A DNA stretch of 64,000 nt from Cordia subcordata. Its lineage: Eukaryota > Streptophyta > Magnoliopsida > Boraginales > Cordiaceae. A program made the position numbers and the translations under genes. Every line of letters begins with the position of its first letter. The stretch's first letter is position 1. Below are positions 1-12,096 of the stretch, piece by piece. The notes under the pieces are model-generated. The model did not search any database, was not told the DNA's origin, and saw only the letters and a list, made by a program, of their open reading frames with translations. The stretch is from positions 6,787,501 to 6,851,500 of the forward strand of contig JAPTOF010000012.1 in assembly GCA_028554755.1 (NCBI GenBank). The letters run 5' to 3'.

Positions 1-1174
1 AATCCTCAACAACACCCCAACAAAAAGCCGTTCCCATCTCAACATCAAATACATTTTCCCCATTGAGGACATTTTCTCAAACAACACAACAATCGCCATC
101 AACACCTGCACCTCAAACACATTCTCTACAACAACAAACACCTTCCCTCAAAAGCCAATATGTTCCACGGATATCCCTCAGAATCTCGTGGATTGAACCA
201 GAGTTCTTCAACATTAAGGAGCCATGGAAACTCGTTCAAGAACTCTCTTTTCCTTTTTACTTTCCAAACCAACACAATAAAAAAACCCAAGTGTTCTACG
301 AATTCATTCTTGTAGACACTGACTCCATCAACGTCACCCACAATAAAGACAAAAATGGCATGGTAACCCATTCCAAAGTCCAAATTAAGCGGATCATCAC
401 CCCCGCTGAATGGATTGCCACACACAAGACCCTCCAGTCTTGTCAACAGTTCTCGAAGAAGTTTTCTCCCTCGAGTTTCAACTACTGGGATTACGTTGAA
501 GCTTGGACAAAAATTTTGTATTTTCAAAATAAATCCCATTAACATTCTTGGTTTATTTTCTTTTGCAACCAATTCAATATTTCAAAAACCACAGTTTGGT
601 TTCTGCAAAACTGGTGGCACAATTTTGGTGGAATTGAAGGAATTCTTCTTCCTTTAATTCTATCATGTTTTCAACAATTTCAAAAATCTTTCAAAACCCC
701 CGATAAATGGAGATTTTTCAATTCTCTATTTATCTTTTACTATCATTTCAACATTGCTTGGATCATTTCAACATTGCTTCGATTCTTTCTTGGGATCTTA
801 GCATTTTCAATGATGGCAAAGAACCTCCATCACTTTGCAGATCATTCAAAATCAATTGGTGGGATAAGTTCGATTGCTCCAAAGTCACAACACAGGTGGT
901 TCAACAATGGTTCAAAGACCACCCAGAGGCCTGGAATCAAGGTGTCCAACATTAGTCCCAGTTCCTTCTGCGCAAAAATCAATTGCAGGCACAACTGGCA
1001 CAAGCAACAAATCCAAAAGAAATCTCCAAACTTCTCAAGGAGATTAACAAGGAATTTCAAGACCCGGGAGAAGAGTCGGATGATTCGACCTAAAGCCCGG
1101 ATCCAAGTCCGGATCAGAATGAAGACCTAGATTTTGGTCTGGATGACATCAACGTCGACTCCCAGGCGTTCTGA
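1..1174 (+). pseudogene. EPRV lineage A, ORF2 (5'-truncated by window edge, degraded)
   Basis: This is the 3' part of the second ORF of an endogenous pararetrovirus. The window starts inside it. It is nearly identical to the intact ORF2 at 15746-17008: position 1 corresponds to about 15855 and the end at 1172-1174 to the stop at 17006-17008. An in-frame stop at 540-542 and later frameshifts break it. The protein has a Ser/Thr/Gln/Pro-rich N-terminus, a conserved middle rich in Trp and Phe (motif SWIEPEFFNIKEPW) and an acidic tail. No enzymatic motif is visible and the function is unknown. Assignment to an EPRV rests on its position after an RNase H-containing ORF1 in the second copy. The florendovirus-like label is an inference from the two-ORF layout. 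Confidence 0.75.
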
Positions 1175-1639
1175 TCCTCAACATTGGCAACAGGGAGATT
1201 CCACCCAACAGCAAAAGCAGCGGGTATATCAACTTTCGGTGCAACATGACACGCGTCCCCAACTTTGGTCACCTCAACATCAACTTTCGGTGAAAGAAGG
1301 TCACGCGTACAACTGTTCAACAACTTTTGTCAACTTCAACAGTTAAGATTCCTGACGACATCATGGGTCAATAGGAATCCAATGTAGACTAGGACTGTTT
1401 GCTTTTGTTTTCTTTTCTTTTCTTCAGTCTATTTAAGGCTGAGTCTTTTGTGTATTGAGAGAGGTTGGAAGGAGTTGGATAAAAGAGTGTATATACTTTT
1501 TGAATGTCTACATTTCTGTACTTCCGCTTTCTCTTATTGTAATCTCATTTGAAGATTCAATAACAACATTTCCCTCTAACAGGCTTGCCTTCAAACTATT
1601 TTCAATATCAAGTTATTTTTTGGTTATTTTTCGAAATTG
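1175..1639 (+). other. EPRV lineage A intergenic region, copy 0
   Basis: Non-coding stretch between ORF2 and ORF1 of tandem viral units. It aligns with 17009-17460 and is rich in short CAACTTTCGG/CAACATCAAC-type repeats. It holds a promoter-like TATTTAAG box and a downstream region ending at TTGTAATCT, as expected for a pararetroviral intergenic promoter and leader. The 3' end is cut: sequence equivalent to the leader and the movement-protein N-terminus (17.47-17.9 kb in lineage B) is absent. Confidence 0.6.
1428..1437 (+). promoter_or_regulatory. Candidate EPRV promoter TATA box, copy 0
   Basis: TCTATTTAAG is preserved in the second copy at 17271-17280 within otherwise diverging flanks. It lies between ORF2 and ORF1, where pararetroviruses place the pregenomic RNA promoter. 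Activity is inferred only. Confidence 0.4.
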
Positions 1640-3436
1640 CAGCCAAACCTTTAACTAGGGATGGTCTCAAAAACTCTGCTCTTTTATGTCTTCGTGATGC
1701 ACGTCACCAAAATTATGCTGATTCTTTGTTAGGCATAGTTGCAACCAGTCTTTCAAAAGGACTAGTATTTTTCAATTGTTATCCAAATTTTTCTGTTGCA
1801 CTTCACTGTCCAAGAACACCAAAAGTTTTGACCCTGGACATGAAAACAAGTGGTTTCAATATGGATCCCAACATTGTTTCTTTGGTTGTTATTTATCGTG
1901 TTCATTACAAAGTTATGAAAACTGTTTTGAACCCAAAAGCGTTAAAAACTGACACCAAAGGAGAAACTTTGCTTTTGCAAACAACATTTGAAAATAATAA
2001 GGGGCTAACTTTTGTTCCAAAGGCTATTAAATGGAATGAGATAGAGATTCCTTCGGAATGGACGGTTCCGAATCCAACACCAGCTCTACCTCAACAACAC
2101 GATGACCTCGCCTCCATTGAACAACACCAGGATGGCACAGTCGAAATCAAGTTCAATAGTCAAGATAAGATCAGGTTTAGTACTTCTGACTTTGAATCGG
2201 TTAGGAAATCTACTTCTTCCCATTCGTCAAAACTCATTTCTGAACCTGAATATCCCTTCTAACATGCTCCTGATTGTCCTTTCCTTCATGAGCGTTCTAA
2301 ATCCAACATTCCCCTTGGCACAGTGGAAACTGTACCAATTCCTCAAAACATTTGTGTCCAACAACCTAACATGTCATCAACAGCCAGTGATATGGTAGGA
2401 CCTTCTCTTCAAGATATTCCTTCTTCTTTAACAAAAAATCTTTTTATGGTTAATACTGATTTCAACTCTTCTCAAAATCAGGAAAAAAGAACATGGTTTC
2501 TTAATCACTTCTCAAGGTCTCAGAAGTATGAGATCCATGAAGAATTTTATCATTTTATGCGTCAAAATAAAATCACTCTTCCTTTTTTCCAGTGGTTTGA
2601 AATGTTTGCCGCAGCTCAAGAAATTGATTTTCCTTTTTCAACAAATCTTCAGATGGTTTCTTCTTCAACAAATAAATGGTTACTTTCGGATCAAAAAACA
2701 ATGATTGACTACAAAAGACCTCCATTTCAAAACATCCAACTTTCTTTTCAAAACTTCTCAATTCCTGCATCTCCCATCAAAGGACCTTCTACTTCTTTAG
2801 ATCTGTCTAAGGAAACAACAGTTAAGGAGACTAATAAGATAATTGAACAAAATAATTTTACTAATCAATACCTAGACACCATAGGTAATCAACTTGACAA
2901 AATTGAAGCTTTGGTTTCAAAAGATCCTTTCCCGACCAAATCTTCTTCAATCATTGCTCCTCCTATCATTAAACCTTTCTCTCTTCCCTCTAAGATTAAG
3001 CTCAAGGAAGATTCCAACGCCGATCTTCTTAGGAAAGTAGACCAACAAATTCAAATCCTCCAATCATTATCACTTAAAGGTAAGGATAAGGATAAGGTTG
3101 TTCTTGATACTTCTTCTCCACAGGTGGTTGTTTCAAAATCAGTCATCCGACCACCAGTGACAAATCATCTTTCTTCACCTACTTCTCAAGTCCCAAGATT
3201 CATCTCTGAGATGGCGAATAAGCCTCCAGAAACTCCTTCCTCTCAACATAAGTCTGTTGTAGTTATCAATCAACATCTGGATCAGGAATCATCATCTTTT
3301 GATTCTGATTCATCTATTACTGCAATGGAAAATCAGTTTATCCAACAAGAATCCCTTCCTCAAGAGCCTCCTTCTCAACTTCAAGCTATCGCCAACAAAC
3401 CTCGTTATTATCCTGTTCAAAATTATTATCCCATAT
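1630..3436 (+). pseudogene. EPRV lineage A ORF1, movement-protein domain and linker
   Basis: Segment of viral ORF1. About 1640-2090 resembles a 30K-superfamily movement protein (plasmodesmatal cell-to-cell movement): KPLT, LRDAR, GL.FFNCYPN and YRVHYK align with lineage B at 17950-18240. The N-terminal third of the domain is missing because the intergenic region runs straight into KPLT. The frame continues through a single in-frame stop at 2260-2262 into a long Ser/Thr/Gln/Pro-rich linker (2263-3436) with a short coiled-coil-like stretch near 2860-3060. A frameshift near 3435 leads into the coat-protein region. It cannot encode a functional polyprotein. Confidence 0.75.
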
Positions 3437-3907
3437 CTATCTCCTGTTGATATTGGCTTCGAAGAGTGCGAATCATTCGTTCAAAAATCATACTCGGACA
3501 GCGTTCTTTATGAGTGGAATATCAATGGCAGAAATGAGTATGAGATACTCAACCTTCTTCAAGAAATGACGATGGCTTCCAACGTCTTCAAGATTCACAA
3601 CAAGACTGATCAACATGTTGCAAAACTAATCGTAGGTGGATTCACAGGCATTCTTAAAGGATGGCGGGAAAACTATCTCACTGAAGAGCAGCGCCAGGGA
3701 ATCTATAACGCGGTTCAAAAGGATCAAGCTGGCAATCCAATACTCAACGATCGTGGCCAGATGATCTCTGATGCTACCAACACCCTCTTCTCAACTATTG
3801 CAATCCATTTTGTAGGCGGATCTAAAACACTCCAGGAAAAGAGTCCTGGAACTCTTTCCAATCTTAGGTGTAAAACCCTGAGGGATTTCCGATAGTATAA
3901 GGATACC
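3437..3907 (+). pseudogene. EPRV lineage A ORF1, coat-protein region, 5' half
   Basis: Coat-protein-like region (motifs YEWNINGR, GGFTGILKGW, ENYLTEEQ) aligning with lineage B at 19650-20010 (YEWNIDG, SGFTSQLKGW, DNYLDPNQ). There is an in-frame stop at 3894-3896 just before the Athila-1 insertion. The reading frame continues across the retrotransposon at 14816 once the element and one copy of the 5-bp duplication are discounted, so the virus was already in place when Athila-1 inserted. Capsid function is inferred from position between movement and zinc-finger/protease regions. Confidence 0.7.
3903..3907. repeat. Target site duplication (left) of Athila-1
   Basis: ATACC immediately before the LTR start. 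The same five bases follow the 3' LTR at 14811-14815. Confidence 0.93.
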
Positions 3908-5648
3908 TGATGAGTTGTGATCTGGTGTGTGTTTGCATTGCCATTTACTTATATTTTAGAGGTGTTGAATGCTTATAATGATGCACTAGTGTAGTACTCT
4001 TGATAGGAATTGGCTTAAGCGTAAACAACTATGCATAGTGAGTTTAAGAGATAAAATGCTACACTAATAGCTTATTTTCAATGATTCAGGTGATTTTGGG
4101 TTAAGATAAAGATTGAACAATGAAAGGTGATGAAGATAGGACATGCACGGGTCTAAGGGAGAAGACTAAAGGCCGAAATGACGAAAAATTGGATGAAGGA
4201 AGTCAGCCGGACGCTAAGGAAGAATAATCGGTCGACCGGCCACTCCAGAGAGCCTCGTCGAAAAGCCGGACGACCCCCCTTCAAGAGCCGGGCCACTCCA
4301 GAGAGCCCTTGAAGAAAGCCGGTCGAGTACTCCAGAGGCTATGCGCGAATCTATAAATAAAGCCCGATGCGGAGCAGAAAAGGGGAGAGTTTTTACACAC
4401 ACTTCACACCTATTCTCACACACACTTAACCCTATTCCCTAGCCGCCTCACACACCCTTTTCACATACTTTTCACGAAGAACCAAGTTTCGTTGGAGGAT
4501 TCAAACGCTTTGGAATCGAGATTGTTTACAAGCTGTGTTCTAAAATCGCTAGGATGAAAGGGGAGTTTCGTTATATCTCTTTCATTTTATTTTCTATTAT
4601 GTCTGAGTAGGCTTGTATAGGGTGATAAAACTTATGTAATGGGTTAATTTTATACTCTTATGATATGGGATATGATGGCTGAATATATATATATATATAT
4701 ATATGTTTTGATTTGTTTTGTTTAATTGGGTGTTCTTTCATTCATGTCTATGTATTTGATAGAATACCTAGATGAGTACATATATATTAATTGAAGTTTG
4801 TTTGTTACTAAACACATCTAATCCATGCTGTACTCATGTCTATGTGTTTATACATGGATGTTATGAAGTGGGTAGTGCTTTTATTCATGTCTATATGTGT
4901 ATTTGCATGCCTAGTAACAAGCATAATTTCAATATCACATGTGTATGAATGTTAGTCAAATCTGCTGTAGTGATCTTAGAATGACGGAGTATAATTTAGG
5001 GCTAATCTAGGTCGAGTTTCCTTTGGCTTTAAATCCAGCCAATAGGTTTCGGGATAGATTTAGTCGACCTTAGCAACACTAGGTCTTGGCTTTAAACCCA
5101 GCCAACGGTTTAGGTACTAGGGTAGGTTCATTCTAAGCCACCTAGGAAGTTAGTTAGTCCCTCTTGAGGCCCTAGGTCATAAGGACCACGCCGTAGCTCT
5201 AGGAGAGGTCGCCTAGGGACGGACCCGCACCGAGTCCTAGGGGGAAATCAGGACACTAACTAACAACCTAGTTAAGAGCATTTTTTATAGTTAGCCATCA
5301 TCCCTTAATCCCATAGCATTTGAGTATGGAGTTACCCATTCATAAGTCCAAGTCACCCTAATCCCTTTCCAATTGTTAGTTTCTTCTTAATCAACCTGCG
5401 TCCCTTTTGTTTTTATTCATAGTTTAATTTTTTTTCATTTACTTAGAGCTCCCGACAATCCAAACCTTCACAAGAAAAAGTACACTTAGTTTAGATCTTT
5501 CTTTTTAGCTCTTTTAGGACGCCAAGCATAGGATACATTCACGATATTCACGCCTCCCTGTGGTTCGACACCCGCACTCGTAAATATTGTATTGCACAAT
5601 CCGTACGCTTGCGGGTCTTTTAAAACTTGCACTCGTAAGAAGACATCA
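3908..5648 (+). repeat. Athila-1 5' LTR (1,741 bp)
   Basis: Starts TGATGAG after the ATACC target duplication and ends ACATCA six bases before the primer binding site. A TATA box TATAAATA at 4352-4359 marks the likely U3/R region. A (TA)n tract lies near 4684-4704. Compared with the 3' LTR it lacks two palindromic GGTCGACC hairpins (about 4225-4240 and 4285-4290), which explains most of the 38-bp length difference. Confidence 0.93.
4352..4359 (+). promoter_or_regulatory. TATA box in Athila-1 5' LTR
   Basis: TATAAATA, conserved in the 3' LTR at 13509-13516, with GC-rich repeats just upstream. It is the probable core promoter for the genomic RNA. Confidence 0.6.
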
Positions 5649-5654
5649 AGTTTT

Positions 5655-5672
5655 TGGCGCCGTTGCCGGGGA
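5655..5672 (+). promoter_or_regulatory. Primer binding site, tRNA-Asp type (Athila-1)
   Basis: TGGCGCCGTTGCCGGGGA lies six bases after the 5' LTR and is complementary to the 3' end of plant tRNA-Asp including CCA. This is the primer known for Athila-type elements. The region 5673-5919 after it is untranslated leader. Confidence 0.88.
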
Positions 5673-5919
5673 GGCACGGTGATTTGCATTCGGTGCTTGT
5701 GTGTTTTGATAGTTGTTTTTCTTGCTTTTTCTTTATAGTTTGTTTAGTTTTTACTTATTTAGTTTCGCTTATATTATCTTGTTTTAGTTCTCTTTGTTAG
5801 TTTAATTCAGCTTTTGACTTTATTTTTTTAGTAGACTTTTTAGGATTGTGGATTATTTGCTGTAGTTTAGGAATCTGAAGTGTTTGGGGTTGAAGTGGCG
5901 GAGTTAGGATAGTTTGTGC

Positions 5920-7400
5920 ATGCTTGGTAGGAGATCCCTTAAGAATCCCCTAATTCCTCTTAATCCCGAACCTGAAAGAATCACTAGACGTTTCAGGAAT
6001 TTAGGAGATCTTCCTGAGGAGATGGCCGATCCCAATCATCCTCATAATCCACCCAATCCCTCTATGAATCCTATTGCACCTCATGAGCACATTGGGCATC
6101 AAGCCCAAGTTCATTTTAGACAGGAACCCCGTAGACCAGGTCCACCTTTAGATGAGGAACCCACTCTTAGGCAATTCTTTATCCCCGAAACCTTTGAGCC
6201 TAATTCGGCTATTCAAATTCCAGGTTTGGGGGGGGCGAACTTCGAGATTAAGCCTAATATGTTGGCTATGCTTCCTTGCTTCTATGGGAGAAGCAATGAG
6301 AGTCCTCTTGATCATATTACTGATTTTGTTGAAATGAGTTCCACTCTGGATGTCCCCAATGTTTCCCAAGAGGTCATACGTTTAAGATTGTTTCCTTTCT
6401 CTCTTAAGGACAAAGCTAGGACTTGGCTGCACTCCTTACCTAATGGGTGCATTACTACATGGGCTGAACTTCAAGCTAAGTTCTTCCAAAAATTTTATCC
6501 CATGGCCAAGACAGTGACCTTAGATGCCATCATGACTTTCTCACAACATGACCTAGAATCTTTTCATGAGGCTTGGGAGAGGTTCAAAGATCTTCTTAGA
6601 CAATGTCCACACCATGGGTACGGCAATCATGACCTAATGCAATACTTCTTTCGAGGTTTAAACGAACAAAATAGGATGATGGTCAATGCCGCCTCCGGTG
6701 GTGGTTTCTATCTTTTAAGACCAACTGAGGCATGGGAGAAAATAGAAATGATGGCTGAGAATTCATTTCAAAATTTTGCAATGGAAAGATCTAGTCGAGG
6801 GGGTAACAAGAGAAGTGTTAGTGAGGTTGGAATTTCTTCAGACTTACCCTCTAAGGTTGAGGCGTTAACAAATAAACTAGATCAATTCATCTCTTTGTCC
6901 ATTTCATCTCAGAGTCCTAGGACTAGTTCTTCAAGTTCTTCCTCCGCCCCCTTAGTTGTTGAAGTTTGTGCATTATGCTCCGAGTCATCTCATGAGACCC
7001 TAGCTTGCCCTTTAGCATCCCAATTTCCTGAATTCATGAAAGAGCAAGTGTATGCCACACAAGGTTATTCTCGTGAGTATAATCCATACTCAAACACGTA
7101 CAATCCGGGTTAGAGGGACAATCCGAAATTTTCCTGGAGACAAGGACAGCATGAGTCTAGTTCACATACTCAAGTTCCACCTTAGCAGCGACCCCGTCCA
7201 CAATATCCCCCAGGTTTTTATCAAGTCAATCAACCCCGTCTCACTAGTGCTCCTCAACCTCAAGCTTTACCTGCTCCCTCTAGTAGCCAGCCTCCTAGTA
7301 ATGACATGATGAAGATAATGCAATTTATTCAGAATCAACAACAGAATTGGCAGAAAATAGGCGACAAATGGCAGGTTTCGAGCACGATTAGGACAGATTG
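5920..7400 (+). pseudogene. Athila-1 gag
   Basis: Capsid-nucleocapsid precursor. The ATG at 5920 follows a leader of about 250 bp. The retrotransposon gag domain (about 6240-6750; motifs LPCFYGRSNE, FPFSLKDKARTWL, WERFKDLLRQCPHHG) is complete. A CX2CX4HX4C zinc knuckle (CALC..H..C) lies at 6967-7008. An in-frame TAG at 7111-7113 interrupts the Pro/Gln-rich C-terminus, another stop follows near 7183, and a frameshift near 7385 moves to the protease frame. Because the main domains precede the first stop, a 398-residue truncated Gag with an intact zinc knuckle could still be made. Confidence 0.85.
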
Positions 7401-8425
7401 CTAGTCAATTGAGCACTAGAGACCACGGGAAATTGCCTTCTCAGCCGGAAGTAAAACCTAGAGTCCAATCTTGTTCCTCCACTGACACCACTTACCCTTT
7501 TCAGGCTCAAGCTAAAGCTGTCACCACTCTTAGAAGCGGTCGGGTAGTGGATAATAGGGTAGGAATTGACTCTGCAGTGTCTGCATCTAGTGGTCCTTTT
7601 GAGTCTAGAGCACAACATGGTAACCTTGTTGGGGGAAATTCTAGAGAGAGTCCTGTTGAGAGAAATGAGACTGTTAGAGATCAGGGAGAGATTAGTACTT
7701 CCCGACCACATAGAGAGGGAAAAGAACCTATGGATAACTCCCATGCATCTAGAGATATAGAGCCTAGAGTTCCTTTTCCATCCGCTTTAGAGAGACCTAC
7801 ATCTAGTGAGGATTCTAGGTTCTTCAAGATTTTAGAGCATCTCAAAGATCTTAAGGTCAATCTTCCTTTGATAGATGCGATCATTTCCATCCCATCTTAC
7901 TCTAAGTTCTTTAAGGATCTTTGTACAAGGAAACGTAGATCATCGACCATTCCTAAGAAGGTGAGGCTTACGGAGAAGGTGAGTAGTATTTGTAATTCGG
8001 GCCTTCCGCCCAAGAGGAGTGACCCCGAAGCTTTTACCATTCCTTGTAGGATCCGTGAGACGCAAATTGATCACGCCTTGTTAGATTTAGGATCTAGTGT
8101 GAATCTTATTCCCTATTCTGTCTATCAGCAGTTAGGCTTAGGTGAGTTGTCTCCCACGTATGTTACTCTTGACTAGGCGATAGATCCGGCGTAGACCTAA
8201 GGGTGTGATAGAGGGCGTTATGGTTCGGTAGGTGAGTTTGTGTACCTTGTTGATTTCTTTGTGTTTTATATGTTTTCGGTACACGACTCTAGACATTCTA
8301 CACCCATTCTTTTAGGTCGCCCCTTCCTTGCCACCGCAGATGCCATTATCCATTGTAGGTCGGGGGAATTAGAGATGAAATTTGGGAATTTGAAATCCAC
8401 TATGAAGGTTGCGAGCGATGAATAG
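7401..8425 (+). pseudogene. Athila-1 aspartic protease region
   Basis: Retropepsin-like region: a Ser/Arg-rich linker, then LPLIDAI..IPSYSKFFKDL, the active-site stretch LLDLGSSVNLIPYS near 8077-8118, and after broken frames (stops from 8174) the C-terminal motif ILLGRPFLATADA near 8305-8345. It would cleave the Gag-Pol precursor. Stops between the two halves make it non-functional as it stands. Confidence 0.82.
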
Positions 8426-10320
8426 AGCTAGTATAGGAGAGGAGGATGGAGAAGAATGCTTTAAAGTAGATGTGATTGATTCTTGCATTGAGGATTTCAT
8501 AGAGATGACTATGGTGATGGAGATGATTTGAGGAAATTTGAGGAATTGATTTCTAGCTTTGATTTGGAGACCTTAGAAAAGAAATGTGTAGCTTCTACTT
8601 CCTTAATTGAGAGCTGTTTGATTAATAAGTCACTCAAGGTTAATTCTTCTACTCCCATTTCTAGTGATGAACGCATTGATGATGCTGAGGTTAAGTCCCC
8701 CTTGGCTGAGCCCAGCCTTTCTTTAGAGCTCAAACCCCTTCCAGATCATCTGAAGTATGCATTCCTAGGCTCTAGTGAGACTCTTCCGGTTATCATAGCT
8801 TCCGATCTTTCTAGTGAGAATGAGAAGCGTCTCTTAGAGGTCCTTAGGAAACATAGGAAAGCAATAGGGTGGAAGATTGATGGTTTACGAGGTATAGACC
8901 CCTCTATTTGTATGCATCGTATTCACCTTGAAGATGGAGCCATTCCTTCTAGGGAGATGCAAAGGAGGCTAAACCTACACATGAGCGAAGTAGTTAAGAA
9001 GGAGATCATTAAGCTATTGGATACAGTCAATATTTATCAGAACTCCGATTGTGAGTGGGTTAGACCATTCCAAGTTGTCCCTAAGAAGTCCGGGATCACA
9101 GTTGTTGAGAATGAGAGATGAGAGCTTATCCCTACACGTACTCCTACGGGATGGAGGGTCTGTATTGATTATAGGAAGCTCAACTCCAAAACTAGGAAGG
9201 ATCATTTCCCATTGCCTTTTCTAGACCAGATTTTAGATAGAGTAGCTGGGCACAGCTACTATTGTTTTCTAGATGGCTATTCGGGATATAACCAGATCCC
9301 TGTGTTTCCCGAGGACCAGGAAAAGACCATCTTTACTTGTCCCTATGGCACTTTTGCTTATAGGAGAATGCCCTTCGGTTTTTGTAATGCCCCAGCGACT
9401 TTTCAGAGATGCATGATGGCCATTTTTAGTGATATGATTGAGAGACACTTAGAGATTTTTATGGATGATTTCTCGATCTTTGGAGATAGCTTTGATGAGT
9501 GCTTGAATCATCTCTCTTTATTCTTAGACCGATGTGTGGAGAAGAATTTAGTGTTAAGTTGGGAGAAATCCCACTTCATGGTGCAACGAGGATAGTCTTT
9601 GGGTCATGTTGTCTCATCTAATGGAATTCAAGTCGACCCAGCTAAGGTTGAATTAATTGAGAAGTTGCTTGTCCCTAAGTGTGTCAAGGATGTTAGATCT
9701 TTTCTAGGACATGCAGGATTTTACCGTAGATTCATTAAGGATTTTAGTCACGTTGCACGTCCTTTGTCTAGGCTCCTAGCACAAGATGTTCCTTTTGACT
9801 TTGACGATGAATGTGTTAGAGCTTTCAATAGGCTTAAATCCTTATTGTCTACATCCCCAATTATCCAACCACCTGACTACAGTCTCTCATTTGAGGTTAT
9901 GTGTGATGCATCCGATTATGCAATAGGAGCTGTTTTAGGTCAAAGGAAGGATAAGTTGCCCCATGTTGTATACTATGCTAGCAAGAATCTTGATGAAGCA
10001 CAAAAGAATTACACTACTACGGAAAAGAGCTTAGCGATAGTCTTCTCTCTCGACAAGTTTAGGTCATACATCCTAGGATCCAGAGTAATTGTCTACACCG
10101 ATCATGCGGCATTGAAGTATTTGTAGTCTAAGAAAGAATCTAAGCCCCGCTTGATTAGGTGGATGCTCCTCCTTCAAGAGTTTGACTTAGAAATTCGGGA
10201 TAAAAAGGGTAGAGAGAATTTAGTTACGGATCATCTTTCCCGTCTTGTTAGCGAGTCTTCTAGTGATCCATCTCCTTTTCATGATTCATTCCCTGATGAG
10301 CAATTATTTGCTATTTCTCA
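8426..10320 (+). pseudogene. Athila-1 reverse transcriptase and RNase H
   Basis: The RT begins after LELKPLPDHLKYAFLG (8728). Fingers and palm follow, with FLDGYSGYNQIPV near 9266 and the catalytic FMDD at about 9460-9471 intact. Breaks include a TGA at 9119-9121, a local frame disturbance near 9594 and a TAG at 10124-10126. The RNase H starts at CDASDYAIGAVLGQ (9902). The usual TTEKELLAI block reads TTEKSLAI here, a net three-base loss that removes the conserved catalytic glutamate (see findings). The connection sequence [18 protein letters not shown] follows. Ty3/gypsy order is clear. Confidence 0.88.
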
Positions 10321-10449
10321 TCACACACCTTGGTTCGCTCATATAGTTAATTATCTTGCCACAGGGCGTTTTCCGTCTCATTGGGAGAAAAGAGAAAAAG
10401 ATAGGTTCCTAGCACAAGTTAGGCATTTCTTTTGGGAGGACCCCTATCT

Positions 10450-11621
10450 TTTAAAGTGTGTGCAGATCAAATGATTCGCGGTGTGTGCACGAGGAGGAGT
10501 TTGAGAGATTGTTAAGCATGTGTCATGATGAGAGGTGTGGGGGTCATTTTAGTGGGAAGAAGACTGCTGCGAAGGTCTTGCAAAGTGGATTATTTTGGCC
10601 TACTCTCTTTAGGGATGCCCAGGAATATTGCAAAAAGTGTTTTAGATGTCAACAATCCGAGTCCATCTCTAGGAGAAATATGATGCCTTTATCCCCTATT
10701 CTTCCTTGTGAGTTGTTCGATGTTTGGGGTATAGACTTCATGGGTCCATTTCCACCTTCCTTTGGATGTCAATACATTTTAATGGCCGTTGATTATGTAT
10801 CCAAATGGGTTGAGGCTATTCCTACACACACTAATGACCATAGGGTAGTGGTTAAGTTTATTAAAGAGAACATTTTCTCTAGATTTGGAGTCCCTAGAGT
10901 CTTAATTAGTGATGGGGGTTTGCATTTTCGCCATAGGACTTTAGAGGCCTTGTTGAGGAAATATTCAGTCACCCATAAAGTAGCCACTCCTTATCACCCG
11001 CAGACTAGTGGACAAGTAGAGGTGTCCAATAAAGAGATCAAACACATTCTAGAGAAAACGGTTAGGTCTGATAGAAAAGATTGGTCTATTAGATTAAATG
11101 ATGCTTTGTGGGCCTACCGTACCGCCTTTAAGACTCCTATTGGTATGTCTCCATATAGATTGGTATTTGGTAAATCTTGTCACTTGCCGGTTGAACTTGA
11201 GCATAGAGCGTATTGGGCAATCAAAGCCCTAAATTTTGACTTGGCAAAAGCGGGTGAGAAAAGGAGGCTAGACCTAGCAGAACTGGAAGAGCTTAGATTT
11301 GAGGCATATGAGAACGCTAAACTTTATAAGGATAGGATGAAGAGAATCCATGATAAACATGTTATAAAGAAATCATTCTCTCCTCTTGATAAAGTTTGGT
11401 TGTTTAACTCACGACTGAAGCTTTTTCCAGGTAAGCTTAAGACGAGATGGGATGCTCCATATGAGGTGAATATTGCCTATCCTTCAGGAGCAGTCAAGAT
11501 TAAAGACTTAAAGGATGGCCGAGAGTTGACGGTAAATGGGCAACGCCTGAAGCACGCTTATGATCCGAGCATGGTTCGTGTGGAGGTTTTAAAGCTTCAG
11601 GATCCCGCAAATGGAAGTTGA
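10450..11621 (+). CDS. Athila-1 integrase domain (long open frame, probably not independently translated)
   Basis: An open frame of 387 residues from 10458, entered by a frameshift from the RNase H frame near 10470. It has an HHCC zinc domain ([10 protein letters not shown]...EYCKKC), the catalytic core with [15 protein letters not shown] and QVEVSNKE supplying the D, D, E triad, and a C-terminal GPY/F-like module ([15 protein letters not shown]). No internal stop is present, so this is the best-preserved enzymatic domain in the element. It inserts cDNA into chromosomes. A frame repair upstream would be needed to express it as part of Pol. Confidence 0.85.
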
Positions 11622-11667
11622 AGATGAGCTGGTATTTGCCTGGCTGACGGCTTGGTGGTTAGCGCTA

Positions 11668-11683
11668 CTAGGAGGCAACCTAG
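11668..11683 (+). other. Post-pol hairpin, AGGCAA loop (Athila-1)
   Basis: CTAGG-AGGCAA-CCTAG is a perfect 5-bp stem with a 6-nt loop, 46 bases after the pol stop and preceded by GCGCT. Athila-2 has GTGGG-AGGTAA-CCCAC in the same place. Confidence 0.55.
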
Positions 11684-12055
11684 GTTCAATTCTATAGTCT
11701 TGCATTTGTTTGACTTTTGTTTCTTTTTATTTTCTTTCTTTTATCTTTCTTGCACCCAACTTAAAGTGTTGAATCTTAATCCTTTGTCCCGTAAGATATA
11801 CCACTGCTTCTTATTGCACATGCCAATGCGAGTATGCATAGGCAATGCTACTAATCTTGTTTTCTTTGTGAGTGTTTATGAATTGTGAGTCACAGATTAG
11901 CAGTATGGTGAGATGACGTTGGCATGGAAAGCTTTGAAGAAAATGCAAGGTTGTATCTATCCTTTCTCCACTTGTTCCCCTGTTCACACCCTATCCCTAC
12001 CACCCTTACTTGTTTTGTAATGATAACTTGCTTGTTTTTGTTGTGCTTTGTTCTA

Positions 12056-12096
12056 TTTGCTTGAGGACAAGCAAAGTTTAGGTTTGGGGGTGTGGG
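12056..12096 (+). other. AGGA-loop hairpin plus internal G-rich tract (Athila-1, upstream copy)
   Basis: TTTGCTTG-AGGA-CAAGCAAA (12056-12075) is a perfect 8-bp stem, followed by GGTTTGGGGGTGTGGG. It resembles the arrangement next to the 3' LTR but no LTR follows. It may be a second (central) polypurine tract or a relic. Confidence 0.55.

Noticed and set aside
126..572. Antisense ORF of 148 codons, and its counterpart at 16178-16426
   Set aside because: Shadow of viral ORF2 on the other strand, with no independent motif.
4214..4423. Minus-strand ORF in the Athila-1 LTR and its counterpart at 13327-13557
   Set aside because: LTR U3/R sequence, with no protein similarity. Openness follows from the GC-rich repeats.
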